A DNA stretch of 64,000 nt from DASRDE01 sp035938175 (GCA_035938175.1 DASZHD010000025.1:1-64000); one strand, 5' to 3'. Numbered from the stretch's first letter, positions 33,436 through 42,781 are shown. Numbers and translations: made by a program. Notes: generated from the letters alone by a model not told the origin.

Positions 33436-35920
33436 TTAACGCTTGGCGACGGGCAGTTCTCCTGCAGCTTGGGTCGCCGCGTCACGCACGATTGTCTGCG
33501 CGTCTTGCGCAGCGGCGCGTTCCAACGTTTGACGCGCTTGCGGATCGCCGAGCGCTCCAAGTGCTGCGGCAGCGGCCATGCGGGTAGCGATCAGCGGGTC
33601 GTTCTCAAGCAGGTGTTCGAGTACGGGCAGCGCCGCATGCGGTTGTTTGACCTCGCGCGCCAACTGCGCCAAAGCGCCCACCGCCGCGTTACGCTCCTCA
33701 TCAGGGACGCCGTACGCGGTACGTGCCCGGATGAGATCGAGCGCGCGATCGTCTCCGTAGGCGGCAAGACCCGCAAGCGCTCCCGATGCGACCGCTTCGT
33801 CGAATGACTCGCGATTCAAGGCCTGTACGAGCACATCGTAGATGCCCCGGGGCCTTCAGCGCACCTAGCGCCGTCAACGCCGCGGCCGCACAATCCGGAT
33901 TGGGGTCGTCCGCTAATTCCCGAAGACGTCCAATAACCGAAGACGGCGCGCCGTCCAGTCCGGCCGCAGCAGCTTCCGCCGCAAGGCGCACGCGTGTATC
34001 GGCGTCCCGCAATCCGGCGCCAACCGTAGCCGCGTCGTTGAACGAGGCCGCTGCCGCCATTGCATCTGCGCGGACGCCATAGAATGGGTCTGACGTCGCT
34101 GAGCGGGCGACGGCGTTCATCGCCGAGAGACGTGCGCCGTTTTGCGCGTGCGTCATGCCGGCCAGCTGCTCCAGCGCCCATTCGCGGTCGCCGATGTGCG
34201 CCGCATGCGCGAGTTGATATGCCAATCGTCGCACCGGCTGCGAAAACGTGAGCTTCTTGAGAATGTTCTCGTTGGGATCGAAGAGCACCATATCGGGAGG
34301 TGCGCCGACATTTGGAATCCGGATCGTTTGATCGTTCCGCTCGATGAGCGGCCGAACGCGAGTAACGGCTGTTCCCCAATAGACCTCGATCACGATCGGC
34401 ATGCGGTATGGTTGGCCGTCGATGTTGCGCTGCTTGACCGTGACGGCGAGCGCATGCGCCGTTGCATCGTAGGCGTCGCCGACGAGAAAGTTCGGGTAGT
34501 CGCGGCGCTCGAACCACTCGTCCTCGAACCAGCTAAGGTCCGTACCGAGATACGCTTCGACCGTATGAAAAAAGTCGTCCGTATCGGCGTTTCTCAGCGC
34601 GTATTTCAGCAAATATGCGCGGGTGGCGCCGAAAAATTTGGCGTCGCCGAAGAGATAGCGCAGCATGTGCAGCACCGCCCCCGGCCGCTGATGGCTGCTG
34701 GCATCGAAGACGTCCAACGGATCGGCGTAAGTACGATCGACGATGGGGCGCAGATACTGCCGCGTCTCCTGAAAGTACGCCTGCCCGGCTTGATGCCGGC
34801 GATATTCGAACTCGCTCTCGCCGAAGCGCTTGCCGCTCCAGAGCTCATCGTAATACGTGGCGAAACCTTCGTGCAGCCAGACGTTTCCCCAATCGGTCAT
34901 CGTTGCGTCGTCGCCCCACCACTCTTGTGCGAGCTCGTGCGATATCAAAATGTCGCAGCCGCTTTCCGGTTCTTCGATTGCGGGGTGCAGCGTGAGGGCG
35001 GTAAGCAGCGTCGCCGAAACGTCTTCCATTCCGCCATAGACGTATCGTTCCGCTGTTGTTTGATCGTACTTTTCCCACGGGTACGGCACGCCGATGATCC
35101 GGTCGAAATAAGCGATCGCGTCTTTCGTGTGCCGGAAACACTGCGCGTTGAGCGCGGCGTACTGCGGCTGAACGAATGAATCGACATCCAAGGCGCCGAG
35201 CGAAGAATGGTACTTCACCAGCGGACCCGCGGCAAAAGAAATGAGATACGTCGATTTTGGCTTGGGCGAATTCCAGTCCCAGGTATCGTCTCGAGCAGCG
35301 GCCGTATGCGATTTCAAATACCCGTTTGCAATTACAGTCCAACCGCGCGGTACCGTGACGATGAGTTCGCTGGGCGTTTTTTCGTTCGGTTCGTCCCACG
35401 TCGGAAACCAGCGCCGGTTATCGATCGGCTCGCCCTGCGTCCAGATCTCCGGAACGATATGGGGGTAGGCACTGTCCGGGCGTATGAAATAGAGGCCCCT
35501 CGGTGGCGCGGCCCAGTATCGAAATTCAATCGTGATGCGCGTCCCGGCTGCGCCTGCGTCGACCGGGATGTGAAGCGTTTCGTGCGCGCGATCTTCGGTA
35601 TAGCGGACCCGCCGGCCGTCGACCGCGATGCTTTGGACGTGGATGCCGGCGCTATTGAACGGGAGATCGCGGACTTGCGCATTTTTCGTCGACACCGTCG
35701 CCGTTTCGTCACCGTATACGAGCGCGCGCGGAACGTTAAAGTGCAACCGGACGATGGTGTTGAGGAACCGGTACGGCGCTACGCGTACCGCGTGGTAATA
35801 TGCGTGCCCGTTTCCGAACACGCCGGACGGCGCGCCGGCGTTCTGTGCGCGCCCGGCCGTCGGAAGAGAAACCAAGGCAATTGCCGCCGCAGCGAATAGA
35901 GAGACGTTGGTTTTGTACAC
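33436..35920 (-). CDS. M1-family metallopeptidase-like protein with HEAT repeats, frameshifted
   Basis: Start GTG 35920 with an ideal GGAGGAATT site and a signal peptide (PTAGRAQ). The N-terminal beta domain leads to the M1 catalytic domain: GGMED at 296-300 (the GAMEN equivalent), then HELAQEWWG at 328-336 and HEGFATYY with the third zinc ligand E351. The usual second zinc His is Gln (Q332), so activity is doubtful. The C-terminus is HEAT-like helical repeats. The frame breaks at a CCCCGGGG run (33845-33852); removing one G joins it to a second frame (33436-33834) that continues the same repeats. About 827 residues if read through. Confidence 0.8.
33845..33852 (-). other. Frameshift site in the M1-like peptidase gene
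   Basis: Upstream frame ends its homology at ALKAPG; the continuing repeat frame begins IYDVLVQAL. A single extra G in CCCCGGGGC accounts for the shift. It may be a real mutation, a sequencing error in a homopolymer, or slippage. Confidence 0.75.
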
Positions 35921-35929
35921 AATTCCTCC

Positions 35930-35941
35930 GGGGGCGCCCCC
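35930..35941. promoter_or_regulatory. GC palindrome between the peptidase and the GntR regulator
   Basis: GGGGGC/GCCCCC is a perfect 12-nt palindrome in the 48-nt divergent space, just upstream of the peptidase ribosome site. It could be an operator or an RNA hairpin. Not the usual FadR-type operator. Confidence 0.3.
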
Positions 35942-35968
35942 GCGGCACGGCGAAACGCACACATCAAC

Positions 35969-36655
35969 ATGCAAGTGCGAACCGTTAGACGCAATGGGCT
36001 TGCCGATCAAGTGATTGCGCAAATCCGAAGCCTTATTGCCGAGGGAACCTATCGCGTGGGCGATCGATTGCCGGCAGAAGGTGAACTTTGCGAATTGTTC
36101 GGCGTCGGGCGGTCGACCATTCGCGAAGCCATGCGGGTACTTTCCAACCGCGGAATCGTCAGCGTCCGGCACGGGGACGGCACGTACGTCGAATCGCGGA
36201 CGATGCGTGAGTCGTTGGAAGAGCGTCTGAGCCGGGCGGCGCTTGCGGATATTTACGAGGCGCGCCTGCTGCTGGAATCGGCGATTGCCGAGCTGGCGGC
36301 ACGCCGCAGAGACGCCAAAGACGTCGCCGCAATGCGCAAATGCCTGAAACAGCGCGCCAAAGCTGTCCGGGCGGGTGACGTGCGCGGCTACGCCCAAGCC
36401 GATTTTGCATTTCATTTGGCGGTCGCGACTGCGGCGAAGAACCCCGCACTCGGCGGTGTGTACCAATCGTTTGTCGAAAGCGTCGCGCCGCTTCTGACCG
36501 CAGCGACGACAGTCGAGTATGTTCGCGACGAGGCAGACCGCCTTCACGACGAACTGTGCGACGCGATCGCACGAGGAGACGTAGCCGGGACGCGGCGCGC
36601 CGTGCGCTCTCACTTAAAAACCTCGCTTAGAAAGATCGGCAAAGATCTACCGTAG
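35969..36655 (+). CDS. GntR-family regulator, FadR/FCD subfamily
   Basis: 228 residues. N-terminal winged helix: GLADQVIAQIRSLIAEGTY, GDRLPAEGELCELFGVGRST. C-terminal all-helical FCD domain with EARLLLESAIAELAA, the metal-binding FHLAVATAAKNP and RSHLKTSL. FCD regulators sense small carboxylates through a bound metal. Divergent from the M1-like peptidase; ATG 35969 lacks a clear ribosome site. Target genes are not evident; the cyclase-like gene downstream has its own promoter. Confidence 0.92.
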   Translation: MQVRTVRRNGLADQVIAQIRSLIAEGTYRVGDRLPAEGELCELFGVGRSTIREAMRVLSNRGIVSVRHGDGTYVESRTMRESLEERLSRAALADIYEARLLLESAIAELAARRRDAKDVAAMRKCLKQRAKAVRAGDVRGYAQADFAFHLAVATAAKNPALGGVYQSFVESVAPLLTAATTVEYVRDEADRLHDELCDAIARGDVAGTRRAVRSHLKTSLRKIGKDLP

Positions 36656-36722
36656 TCCTTCCCATGACAGCAGGTCATCTGATGTCTACGCATGGCCCGC
36701 GGTTCTTGTGACAGCGTAGTTG

Positions 36723-36751
36723 TTGACGGCCCCCGTATCGTACGGTACGTT
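36723..36751 (+). promoter_or_regulatory. Promoter giving a leaderless transcript of the cyclase-like gene
   Basis: TTGACG (36723-36728), 17-nt spacer, TACGTT (36746-36751), then 7 nt to the GTG at 36759. Transcription should begin at the start codon itself. Confidence 0.5.
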
Positions 36752-36758
36752 TTGCGTT

Positions 36759-37688
36759 GTGAGTGAAGCGAGCGTCATCCGCTGGCTGTTGCAAGGCGAT
36801 CCGGCGATACGCTGGCAAGTCTTACGCGACTTCACGAACGAACGCGACGCCGTCGTCGCCGGGGAACGTGCGCGCGTAGCTGCGGAAGGCTGGGGGCGCG
36901 CACTTCTCGATCGCCAGGCAGAAGAAGGATACTGGGATCCGAACGATGAGGGGTGGATGATCAGCATGGATGCGCTAATTCTGCTGCGCGAGATGGGCCT
37001 CGATCCACGAAGCGCCGAAGCGATTCGCGCAGTTTCCAGAGTGAAAGCGAATCTGCGGTGGGAGGCACTGGACAATCGTCCCTATTTTGACGGCGAAACG
37101 GAAGCGTGCATCAACGGAGCGATTCTCGCTTTTGGCAGTTACTTCGGCGAGCGGTGCGATCGCATCGTCGAGCGGCTGCTCGAGGAGCAATTAGCGGACG
37201 GCGGGTGGAATTGCGATGCGCCGCCGAGCACGCGTTCGTCGTTCAATTCGACGATTCGCGTACTGGAAGGATTGCTGGAATACGAACGGCGGTGGGGCGA
37301 ATCAACCGCTGTTTCGCACGCGCGTGGGAAAGCTCGGGAGTATCTGCTCGAGCGGCGTTTGCTCAGGCGATTATCCAACGGCGAAATCATCAATCGCAAA
37401 TGGGCACGGTTCACGTTCCCAACGATGTGGCACTACGACGTCTTGCGTGCGCTCGACTATTTCAGAAGTGCCGGCGCGGAACCCGATCCGCGCATGGCCG
37501 AAGCGATCGCCATCGTCCGGGCGCGCCGCCATCAAAACGGACGCTGGCCGATGAACTACCTGCATCCCGACCGTCTCGGCTTCTCGTTAGAACCCGAAAC
37601 CGGCCGGGCCAGCCGCTGGAATACGCTCCGCGCGATGCGCGTGTTGAAGTGGTACGACGGCCGAAAGGACCCAGCTCCGGTCCCCTAG
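36759..37688 (+). CDS. Terpenoid-cyclase / prenyltransferase alpha-toroid-like protein
   Basis: 309 residues, all helical, with the repeated helix-pair pattern of the alpha-alpha toroid fold and QW-like motifs (EEQLADGGWNCDAP; EEGYWDPNDEGWMIS; RRHQNGRWPMNY). It has no DXDD or DCTAE cyclase motif that I can see and is half the length of squalene-hopene cyclase, so it is probably a single-barrel member with another role. It stands alone behind its own promoter. GTG 36759 is preferred because it directly follows the promoter. Confidence 0.7.
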   Translation: MSEASVIRWLLQGDPAIRWQVLRDFTNERDAVVAGERARVAAEGWGRALLDRQAEEGYWDPNDEGWMISMDALILLREMGLDPRSAEAIRAVSRVKANLRWEALDNRPYFDGETEACINGAILAFGSYFGERCDRIVERLLEEQLADGGWNCDAPPSTRSSFNSTIRVLEGLLEYERRWGESTAVSHARGKAREYLLERRLLRRLSNGEIINRKWARFTFPTMWHYDVLRALDYFRSAGAEPDPRMAEAIAIVRARRHQNGRWPMNYLHPDRLGFSLEPETGRASRWNTLRAMRVLKWYDGRKDPAPVP

Positions 37689-37730
37689 TCGGCCGTTCTC
37701 AGGGCAACGCCATCGCGGCTACGCTAAATC

Positions 37731-39206
37731 GTGTTTGCCCGCACACTTTTTGTAACCGCCCTCGCCGCGGCGCTCCTGAGCGCATGCGGCGGTGGAGGCG
37801 GTGGTTCCTCAACGCCGCCGCTGCCCGGCGGCGGCAACAATCCATCGCCCGCCGCAAGCGGGTCGCCGCACGCGTCGAGTGCGCCGTCCGCAACGCCCGG
37901 ACCGGGATCGACGCCGACTCCCTTTGCGACGCCGACGCCGTTGCCGACGCCCACGCCCACGCCGGCGGGCGCGGGACAGACGATTTTGCCGAACACGACC
38001 GGCCGCTTCAGTTTGATTCAAGTGATCGACCTGCGCATGACGCAACAGCAGATCCAAGCCGAAGCGCCGTACGAGGACGCAGTGTGGGCCGCGTTCAGTC
38101 CGTCCACGTGGAATCAGTCGCATCCCGGCATGATTACGTCGCGCTACATGATTCCGCTCAACGACGAGAACGCGATCTCCGGTCACGACTTGACGTGGTG
38201 GCAGCAGAATCATCCGGATTGGATTTTGTACACGTGCGATAGCAATGGAAACCCCACGCACTACGTCGCGCGCGACGACGGATTCCCCGATGTGCCGCTG
38301 GACTTTCATAATCCGCAAGTCATCGATTATCAAGTGCGGCAAATGCTGGGGCCGTACATGATCGCAAACGGCTACAATGCGCTCGCGCTGGATCAGGTTT
38401 CGTTCTCGAACTATACGTCCGGGCCGAATGCCATTCTGGGACAGAGCGATCCGGGATACAACTACGGCTCAGACGGTTGGTACGGCTGCGGCGTTTGGGA
38501 AGGCAGCACGTTCGTCAAGCGTTACACGATGGGATATCTGCAGCCGGATCCGGCCTTTATCGCCGACATCGTGAATTGGGTGAAGACGGCTCGCCAAATT
38601 TTGACCACCGATCCCACGCTGGCGCCGTATCACTTGAAGCTGCTGGTGAATCATCCGCTGGGTGAGCTGAGCGATCCGAACGAACAGGCCATTCTCTCCA
38701 ACGTCGACGGTATCATGAACGAGAACGGATTCTCGAACTATAACCGGTACGGAATAAACGTCGGCCACTTGGTGCAGTACATGCAGTACGCGCAGGCCAA
38801 CCATGTCGCGTTCTTCTCGATCAATTACTTCTGTTTGAACGGCGGATCGCCGTGCGAAACGTCGGTGACGCCGCAGCAACTGGAGTTTGCGATGGCTGCC
38901 TACCAGATGGGCAACGAGGGCGGCGCCGCATTATACGTCTCTCCGTCGACGGGTGAGATCTATTCGTACCATCCGGAGTTTGCCACGCGGCTGGGAACGC
39001 CGTGCGCGGAGTACAGCGTATCCGGCACCGTGTACTATCGCAAATTCACGGGCGGCTTGGCGATCGTCAACAACAGCTTCACACCGTCGAGCCTTCAATT
39101 GCCGGCGCACGCCTACACGGACATCGAAGGACGGAGCGTAACGAATCCGCTGCAATTGGGAGCGAACGACGGCTACGTGTTGACGACCACGAACGGTTGC
39201 TCCTAG
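37731..39206 (+). CDS. Lipoprotein with Pro/Thr linker and glycoside-hydrolase-like barrel
   Basis: 491 residues from GTG 37731. Signal and lipobox LLSACGGGG; residues 25-85 form a low-complexity Ser/Pro/Thr linker (repeats of TPTPLPTP type). A TIM-barrel-like domain follows with PDWILYTCDSNGN, DFHNPQVIDYQV, YNALALDQVSFSN and IMNENGF; acidic residues end predicted strands as in putative glycoside hydrolases (GHL15-type). A C-terminal beta domain ends TTNGCS. It is likely surface-anchored and acts on an extracellular polysaccharide. The family assignment is by pattern only. Confidence 0.7.
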   Translation: MFARTLFVTALAAALLSACGGGGGGSSTPPLPGGGNNPSPAASGSPHASSAPSATPGPGSTPTPFATPTPLPTPTPTPAGAGQTILPNTTGRFSLIQVIDLRMTQQQIQAEAPYEDAVWAAFSPSTWNQSHPGMITSRYMIPLNDENAISGHDLTWWQQNHPDWILYTCDSNGNPTHYVARDDGFPDVPLDFHNPQVIDYQVRQMLGPYMIANGYNALALDQVSFSNYTSGPNAILGQSDPGYNYGSDGWYGCGVWEGSTFVKRYTMGYLQPDPAFIADIVNWVKTARQILTTDPTLAPYHLKLLVNHPLGELSDPNEQAILSNVDGIMNENGFSNYNRYGINVGHLVQYMQYAQANHVAFFSINYFCLNGGSPCETSVTPQQLEFAMAAYQMGNEGGAALYVSPSTGEIYSYHPEFATRLGTPCAEYSVSGTVYYRKFTGGLAIVNNSFTPSSLQLPAHAYTDIEGRSVTNPLQLGANDGYVLTTTNGCS

Positions 39207-39211
39207 CGCTG

Positions 39212-40192
39212 CTAGATCCCGTGCCGCGCCAGAAGATCGGCGAAGATCTCCGGCTCGGCGAGAAATGCATCGTGCCCGTGATTGGAGTCGATCTCCGCGT
39301 ATGACGTCGCGTATCCGAACTGTTTGAAGCGTTCCGCAGCCGCGCGAATATCGCCGGGGAGGAAGAGCCAGTCGGACGTGATGCCCACGAAGAGGAGGGA
39401 CGGGCGGCCCTTCGACGCGTCCGGCGGTGTTTCGAGCGGAACGGCATGAGCGTCCCTAACGTCGAATGAGTCCATCGCGTGGGTCAGCGCCACGTAGCTG
39501 CGCGGATCCATGCGCGCTTCGAACAGGTCGGCTTGATATTCGAGATAGCCTTCGACGTCGAAGCGAAAGCGGCCGCGGCGATCGGGCCGGCGATCGTGCC
39601 GTTCTTTGAAGAGCGCGTCGCTCTTGTACGAGAGCATGGCGATTTTGCGCGCTAAGCGTAGACCGCCTTGCGGATCCAATGCGATCGCGTCGCGCTGCGC
39701 CGCGTTGAGCGCCACGCCCATCGGCGACTGATGATCGTGCGCGCCGACCATCACGGCCCGGCGCACACGCTGCGGAAAGTCCACAGCCCATTGCAGCGCT
39801 TGCATGCCGCCCAACGACGCGCCGATGACCAAGTCGAGATTCTCAACGCCGAGACGATCCAAAACACGTGCCTGCGCGCGCACGATATCGCGCACGGTAA
39901 CGTACGGAAAATCCGCAACGGTCAGCGGACCAGTGGATCCGTAACAGCTGCCGAGCGCGTTGATCCCGATCACGTACCAGCGGTCCGGATCGAGGAGCTT
40001 TCCGGGACCAACGAGTCCCGACCACCACTCGGTAACGCGGCTGTTGCCGGTCAGCGCATGCGCGACGAAAACTGCCGGATTAGACGGATCGCCGTACGTC
40101 GTTACGCGCTGCTCGACCGCCTCGAGCCGCCCGCCTGCAACGAGGTCGAGCGGCCCGATCGACACGGTCGTTTCTTCGATCAACCGGTTCAC
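39212..40192 (-). CDS. metX: Homoserine O-acetyltransferase
   Basis: 326 residues, alpha/beta-hydrolase fold. Nucleophile S126 in GASLGGMQAL, Asp D274 in TSDWLF and His H307 in NHGHDAFL. FVAHALTGNSRV and INALGSCYGSTGP are MetX signatures. It acetylates homoserine with acetyl-CoA (a succinyltransferase activity cannot be excluded from sequence by eye). GTG start overlaps the metY stop by 4 nt. Last gene of the hom-metY-metX operon. Confidence 0.95.
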   Translation of the reverse strand: MNRLIEETTVSIGPLDLVAGGRLEAVEQRVTTYGDPSNPAVFVAHALTGNSRVTEWWSGLVGPGKLLDPDRWYVIGINALGSCYGSTGPLTVADFPYVTVRDIVRAQARVLDRLGVENLDLVIGASLGGMQALQWAVDFPQRVRRAVMVGAHDHQSPMGVALNAAQRDAIALDPQGGLRLARKIAMLSYKSDALFKERHDRRPDRRGRFRFDVEGYLEYQADLFEARMDPRSYVALTHAMDSFDVRDAHAVPLETPPDASKGRPSLLFVGITSDWLFLPGDIRAAAERFKQFGYATSYAEIDSNHGHDAFLAEPEIFADLLARHGI

Positions 40193-41490
40193 GTTCCGAG
40201 TGCGGCCAGTCCGCGGTCCACGTCCGCAAGGATATCCGAAATGTCTTCAATGCCGACGGAAAAGCGGATCGTCGATTCGTCGACGCCGTTTACGAGCCGC
40301 TCTTGCCGGGTCAACTGTTGATGCGTCGTCGTGGCGGGATGAATCACCAGCGATTTCGCATCCCCGACGTTTGCAAGCAGCGAGAATAGCTTCAGCGCGT
40401 CGATGAATCGTTTGGCCGCTTCTTGGCCGCCCTTCACGCGGAACGTCAGGATGGCGCCCCCTTTACCGCCCAGATACCGCTGGGCGCGTGCATAAGACGG
40501 ATTCAAAGGCAGCGACGCATACGATACGGACTCAATGCCGGGTTTGCTTTGCAGATATTCCGCGACGGCCTGTGCGTTTGAATTGTGACGCTCGACGCGA
40601 AGTCCCAGCGTTTCCAAACCCTGCAGCAGCAGCCAGGCATTGAACGGCGAGATCGCCGCGCCGATGTCGCGCAGCAATTGAACGCGCGCTTTGATAATAT
40701 ACGCCAGATTGCCGAACGCCTGCGTGTAGCGAATGCCGTGATACGAGGGGTCCGGCTCGGTGAAGTCGGGGAACCGCGACGATTCGCTCCAGTCGAATTT
40801 TCCGCCGTCGACGATCACGCCGCCTATCGCGGTTCCGTGGCCACCGATAAATTTCGTTGCCGAATGCACGACGACGTCGGCCCCATGCTCGATTGGGCGA
40901 ACGAGATATGGCGTCGCGAGCGTGTTGTCGACGATGAGCGGCAGGCCGGCTTCGTGCGCGACGGCGGCGACGGCGTCGATGTCCAGCACGTCGATCTTCG
41001 GATTGCCGATCGTTTCCGCAAATACGACTTTGGTATTCGGTCGAATCGCCGCGCGAATCGCGGCAGGATCGCCGATGTCGACGAAATCCACCTGCACGCC
41101 GAAGCGCGGCAGCGTATGGGCGAACGCGTTGTACGTTCCGCCGTAGAGCGAATTCGACGAGACGACATGGTCGCCGGCTTTCGCGATGTTGAGAATCGCG
41201 TAAATGGTGGCGGCTTGGCCGCTGGAAACGCCGAGTGCTCCCACGCCGTTTTCCAATTGCGCGATGCGCTGTTCGAGGACGTCGGTCGTGGGATTATTGA
41301 TGCGGGTGTAGATGTTGCCGAACTCTTCGAGCGCGAAGAGGCGCGCCGCGTGATCGGTATTGTCGAACGTATACGACGTGGTTTGATAGATCGGAACCGC
41401 GCGCGCTTTGGTGGCGGGATCGCCGCCGTGTCCGCCGTGAACGGCTACCGTGTCAAACCGCAGCGATTGTTCGGTGAGCGTGATCGACAT
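40189..41490 (-). CDS. metY: O-acetylhomoserine sulfhydrylase
   Basis: 433 residues of the Cys/Met PLP enzyme family. ARAVPIYQTTSY, YTRINNPTTDVLEQRIA, SLYGGTYN and the PLP lysine in HSATKFIGGHG are MetY-type, and the 50-residue insertion before the C-terminus typical of MetY is present (SRFPDFTEPDPSYHG region). It makes homocysteine from O-acetylhomoserine and sulfide. ATG 41490 has GGAGAAG upstream; its start lies 38 nt inside the 3' end of hom. Confidence 0.95.
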   Translation of the reverse strand: MSITLTEQSLRFDTVAVHGGHGGDPATKARAVPIYQTTSYTFDNTDHAARLFALEEFGNIYTRINNPTTDVLEQRIAQLENGVGALGVSSGQAATIYAILNIAKAGDHVVSSNSLYGGTYNAFAHTLPRFGVQVDFVDIGDPAAIRAAIRPNTKVVFAETIGNPKIDVLDIDAVAAVAHEAGLPLIVDNTLATPYLVRPIEHGADVVVHSATKFIGGHGTAIGGVIVDGGKFDWSESSRFPDFTEPDPSYHGIRYTQAFGNLAYIIKARVQLLRDIGAAISPFNAWLLLQGLETLGLRVERHNSNAQAVAEYLQSKPGIESVSYASLPLNPSYARAQRYLGGKGGAILTFRVKGGQEAAKRFIDALKLFSLLANVGDAKSLVIHPATTTHQQLTRQERLVNGVDESTIRFSVGIEDISDILADVDRGLAALGT

Positions 41491-42586
41491 GTTCTTCTCC
41501 GTTTCCCGGCGATGAGTGCGCAAGGAGTTCCTGCGTTGCCGGAGCGTGGTGAGAATGGCCCGTCAATACGGGGTATCCGGCGAATGCCGGAAAATGTTCG
41601 AATGCGCCCGCGACCGGCTGCGTAGCGAACGCCGCCGGCCGCGCCGGGCGGGCATTGTGGCGCTCGGCCAACGCGCGCAACGTGGCGATTACATCGCCCA
41701 AGACGGCGGCTGCCGCTGCGTCGCGGCCCGCGCCCGCACCGCTGAAAAACAGCGGGCCCGATGACGCGCCGACGACCCGGACGACGTTATCGACGCCGCC
41801 GCACTGCGCGAAGGGATGCGCGAACGGCACCAGTACGGGACCGACTTCGGCGTTGATCCCTTCGGCGCTCCGCTTTGCGAAGGCGACCAATTTCAACTCG
41901 TAGCCATGCTGGCGAGCGCGCCGTACGGTTGCGGAGGTCACGCCCAGGATACCGCGGCGCGGAATACGCGGTGAAATCACCGGCTGACCGAAGGCGTGCT
42001 GAATTAGAATTGCGAGTTTGTGCGCTGCATCGGTGCCTTCGATGTCGTTGCGCGGATCGGCCTCGGCATAGCCCGCGACTTGTGCGGCGAGCAACGACTC
42101 TGCGAACGTGCGGCCTTCGCGCATCTTACTAAGGATGAAATTGCACGTGCCGTTGAGCACGCCGCCGATTTCGACGATCTCGTCGCCGGCTAAAGCGTGA
42201 TCCAGCGTCGTGACGATCGGCACGGCGCTGGCGACGGACGCTTCATAGCGAAGGGTCACGCCTTTGGCTTGCGCCAGCGCCCGCAGGCGCGGGCCTTGCG
42301 TGGCGATGGCGTCCTTATTGGCGGTAACCACGTGCTTGCGCGATTCCAGCGCACGTTCGATGCATTCGAGGGCAATATCGGTGCCGCCGATACATTCAAT
42401 CACGACGTCCGTGCGCGGATCGTCGACGAGCGAAAGCGGATCGTGCGAGCGGTTCGCAATGCCCAGCAGCTCGTAGCGCGCGCCGCTACGGCGTTCGATG
42501 TGCGCTCGACGTTGCGAGAGCAGTCCGGCGACTCCGCCGCCGACCGTTCCGCAACCGAGAAGCGCAATGCCTACGGTTGATTCCAT
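41453..42586 (-). CDS. hom: Homoserine dehydrogenase lacking an ACT domain
   Basis: 377 residues: GCGTVGGGVAGLL (NAD(P) site), CIGGTDIALECIERAL, TANKDAIA, the substrate signature GGVLNGTCNFILSKM and GYAEADPRNDIEGTDAAHKL. It reduces aspartate semialdehyde to homoserine. The C-terminal ACT domain that gives threonine feedback in about 430-residue enzymes is absent; instead there is a short His-rich tail. That fits an enzyme dedicated to methionine and controlled by the leader upstream. ATG 42586 has AGGAGG upstream. First structural gene of the operon. Confidence 0.95.
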   Translation of the reverse strand: MESTVGIALLGCGTVGGGVAGLLSQRRAHIERRSGARYELLGIANRSHDPLSLVDDPRTDVVIECIGGTDIALECIERALESRKHVVTANKDAIATQGPRLRALAQAKGVTLRYEASVASAVPIVTTLDHALAGDEIVEIGGVLNGTCNFILSKMREGRTFAESLLAAQVAGYAEADPRNDIEGTDAAHKLAILIQHAFGQPVISPRIPRRGILGVTSATVRRARQHGYELKLVAFAKRSAEGINAEVGPVLVPFAHPFAQCGGVDNVVRVVGASSGPLFFSGAGAGRDAAAAAVLGDVIATLRALAERHNARPARPAAFATQPVAGAFEHFPAFAGYPVLTGHSHHAPATQELLAHSSPGNGEEHVDHAHRTIAAV

Positions 42587-42628
42587 CCTCCGGCCTCCTG
42601 GTGAGATGGGAAAGCGAGGAAAGTTCTT

Positions 42629-42663
42629 AAAAAACAAAGCCCCCCGCCGTTGCGGCGAGGGGC
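42629..42663 (-). terminator. Intrinsic terminator (attenuator) upstream of hom
   Basis: On the minus strand GCCCCTCGCCG (42663-42653), loop CAA, CGGCGGGGGGC (42649-42639) form an 11-bp stem, followed by TTTGTTTTTT. It lies between the leader ORF stop and hom, 42 nt before the hom ATG, so transcription of the operon must pass it. There is no upstream gene it would otherwise serve, since the gene before it runs in the same direction and ends before the promoter at 42782-42810. Confidence 0.85.
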
Positions 42664-42699
42664 CTTGCATATGTTCGGTTTTTCCGAGCCGCGATCCGG

Positions 42700-42774
42700 C
42701 TATGCAAAGTCCTTTCGCGCCGCTCGGACATCCAAGCAACACATGCACGACATTCGCGTAATCCGAATCAACAT
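42700..42774 (-). CDS. Met/Cys-rich leader peptide of the hom-metY-metX operon
   Basis: A 24-residue ORF with the core MSCMCC (two Met and three Cys in six codons), then LDVRAARKDFA and TAG. The ATG at 42774 lies about 1 nt after the predicted transcript start, so it can be read without a leader; the internal ATG at 42753 would give a 17-residue version. It ends 37 nt before the terminator stem. Two GCG codons (42723-42718) can pair with CGCCGC in the 5' terminator arm (42657-42652), giving an antiterminator if a ribosome stalls at MSCMCC. Classical ribosome-mediated attenuation by Cys/Met shortage is inferred. Confidence 0.72.
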   Translation of the reverse strand: MLIRITRMSCMCCLDVRAARKDFA

Positions 42775-42781
42775 TGCGGCA

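Noticed and set aside
32310..33560. 416-codon open frame opposite the PurN fusion
   Set aside because: Arg/Gln-rich composition typical of antisense frames in GC-rich DNA; the sense strand encodes a recognisable enzyme.
35921..36613. Long N-terminal extension of the M1-like peptidase frame
   Set aside because: It is antisense to the GntR regulator, and a perfect GGAGGAATT-GTG start with signal peptide exists at 35920.
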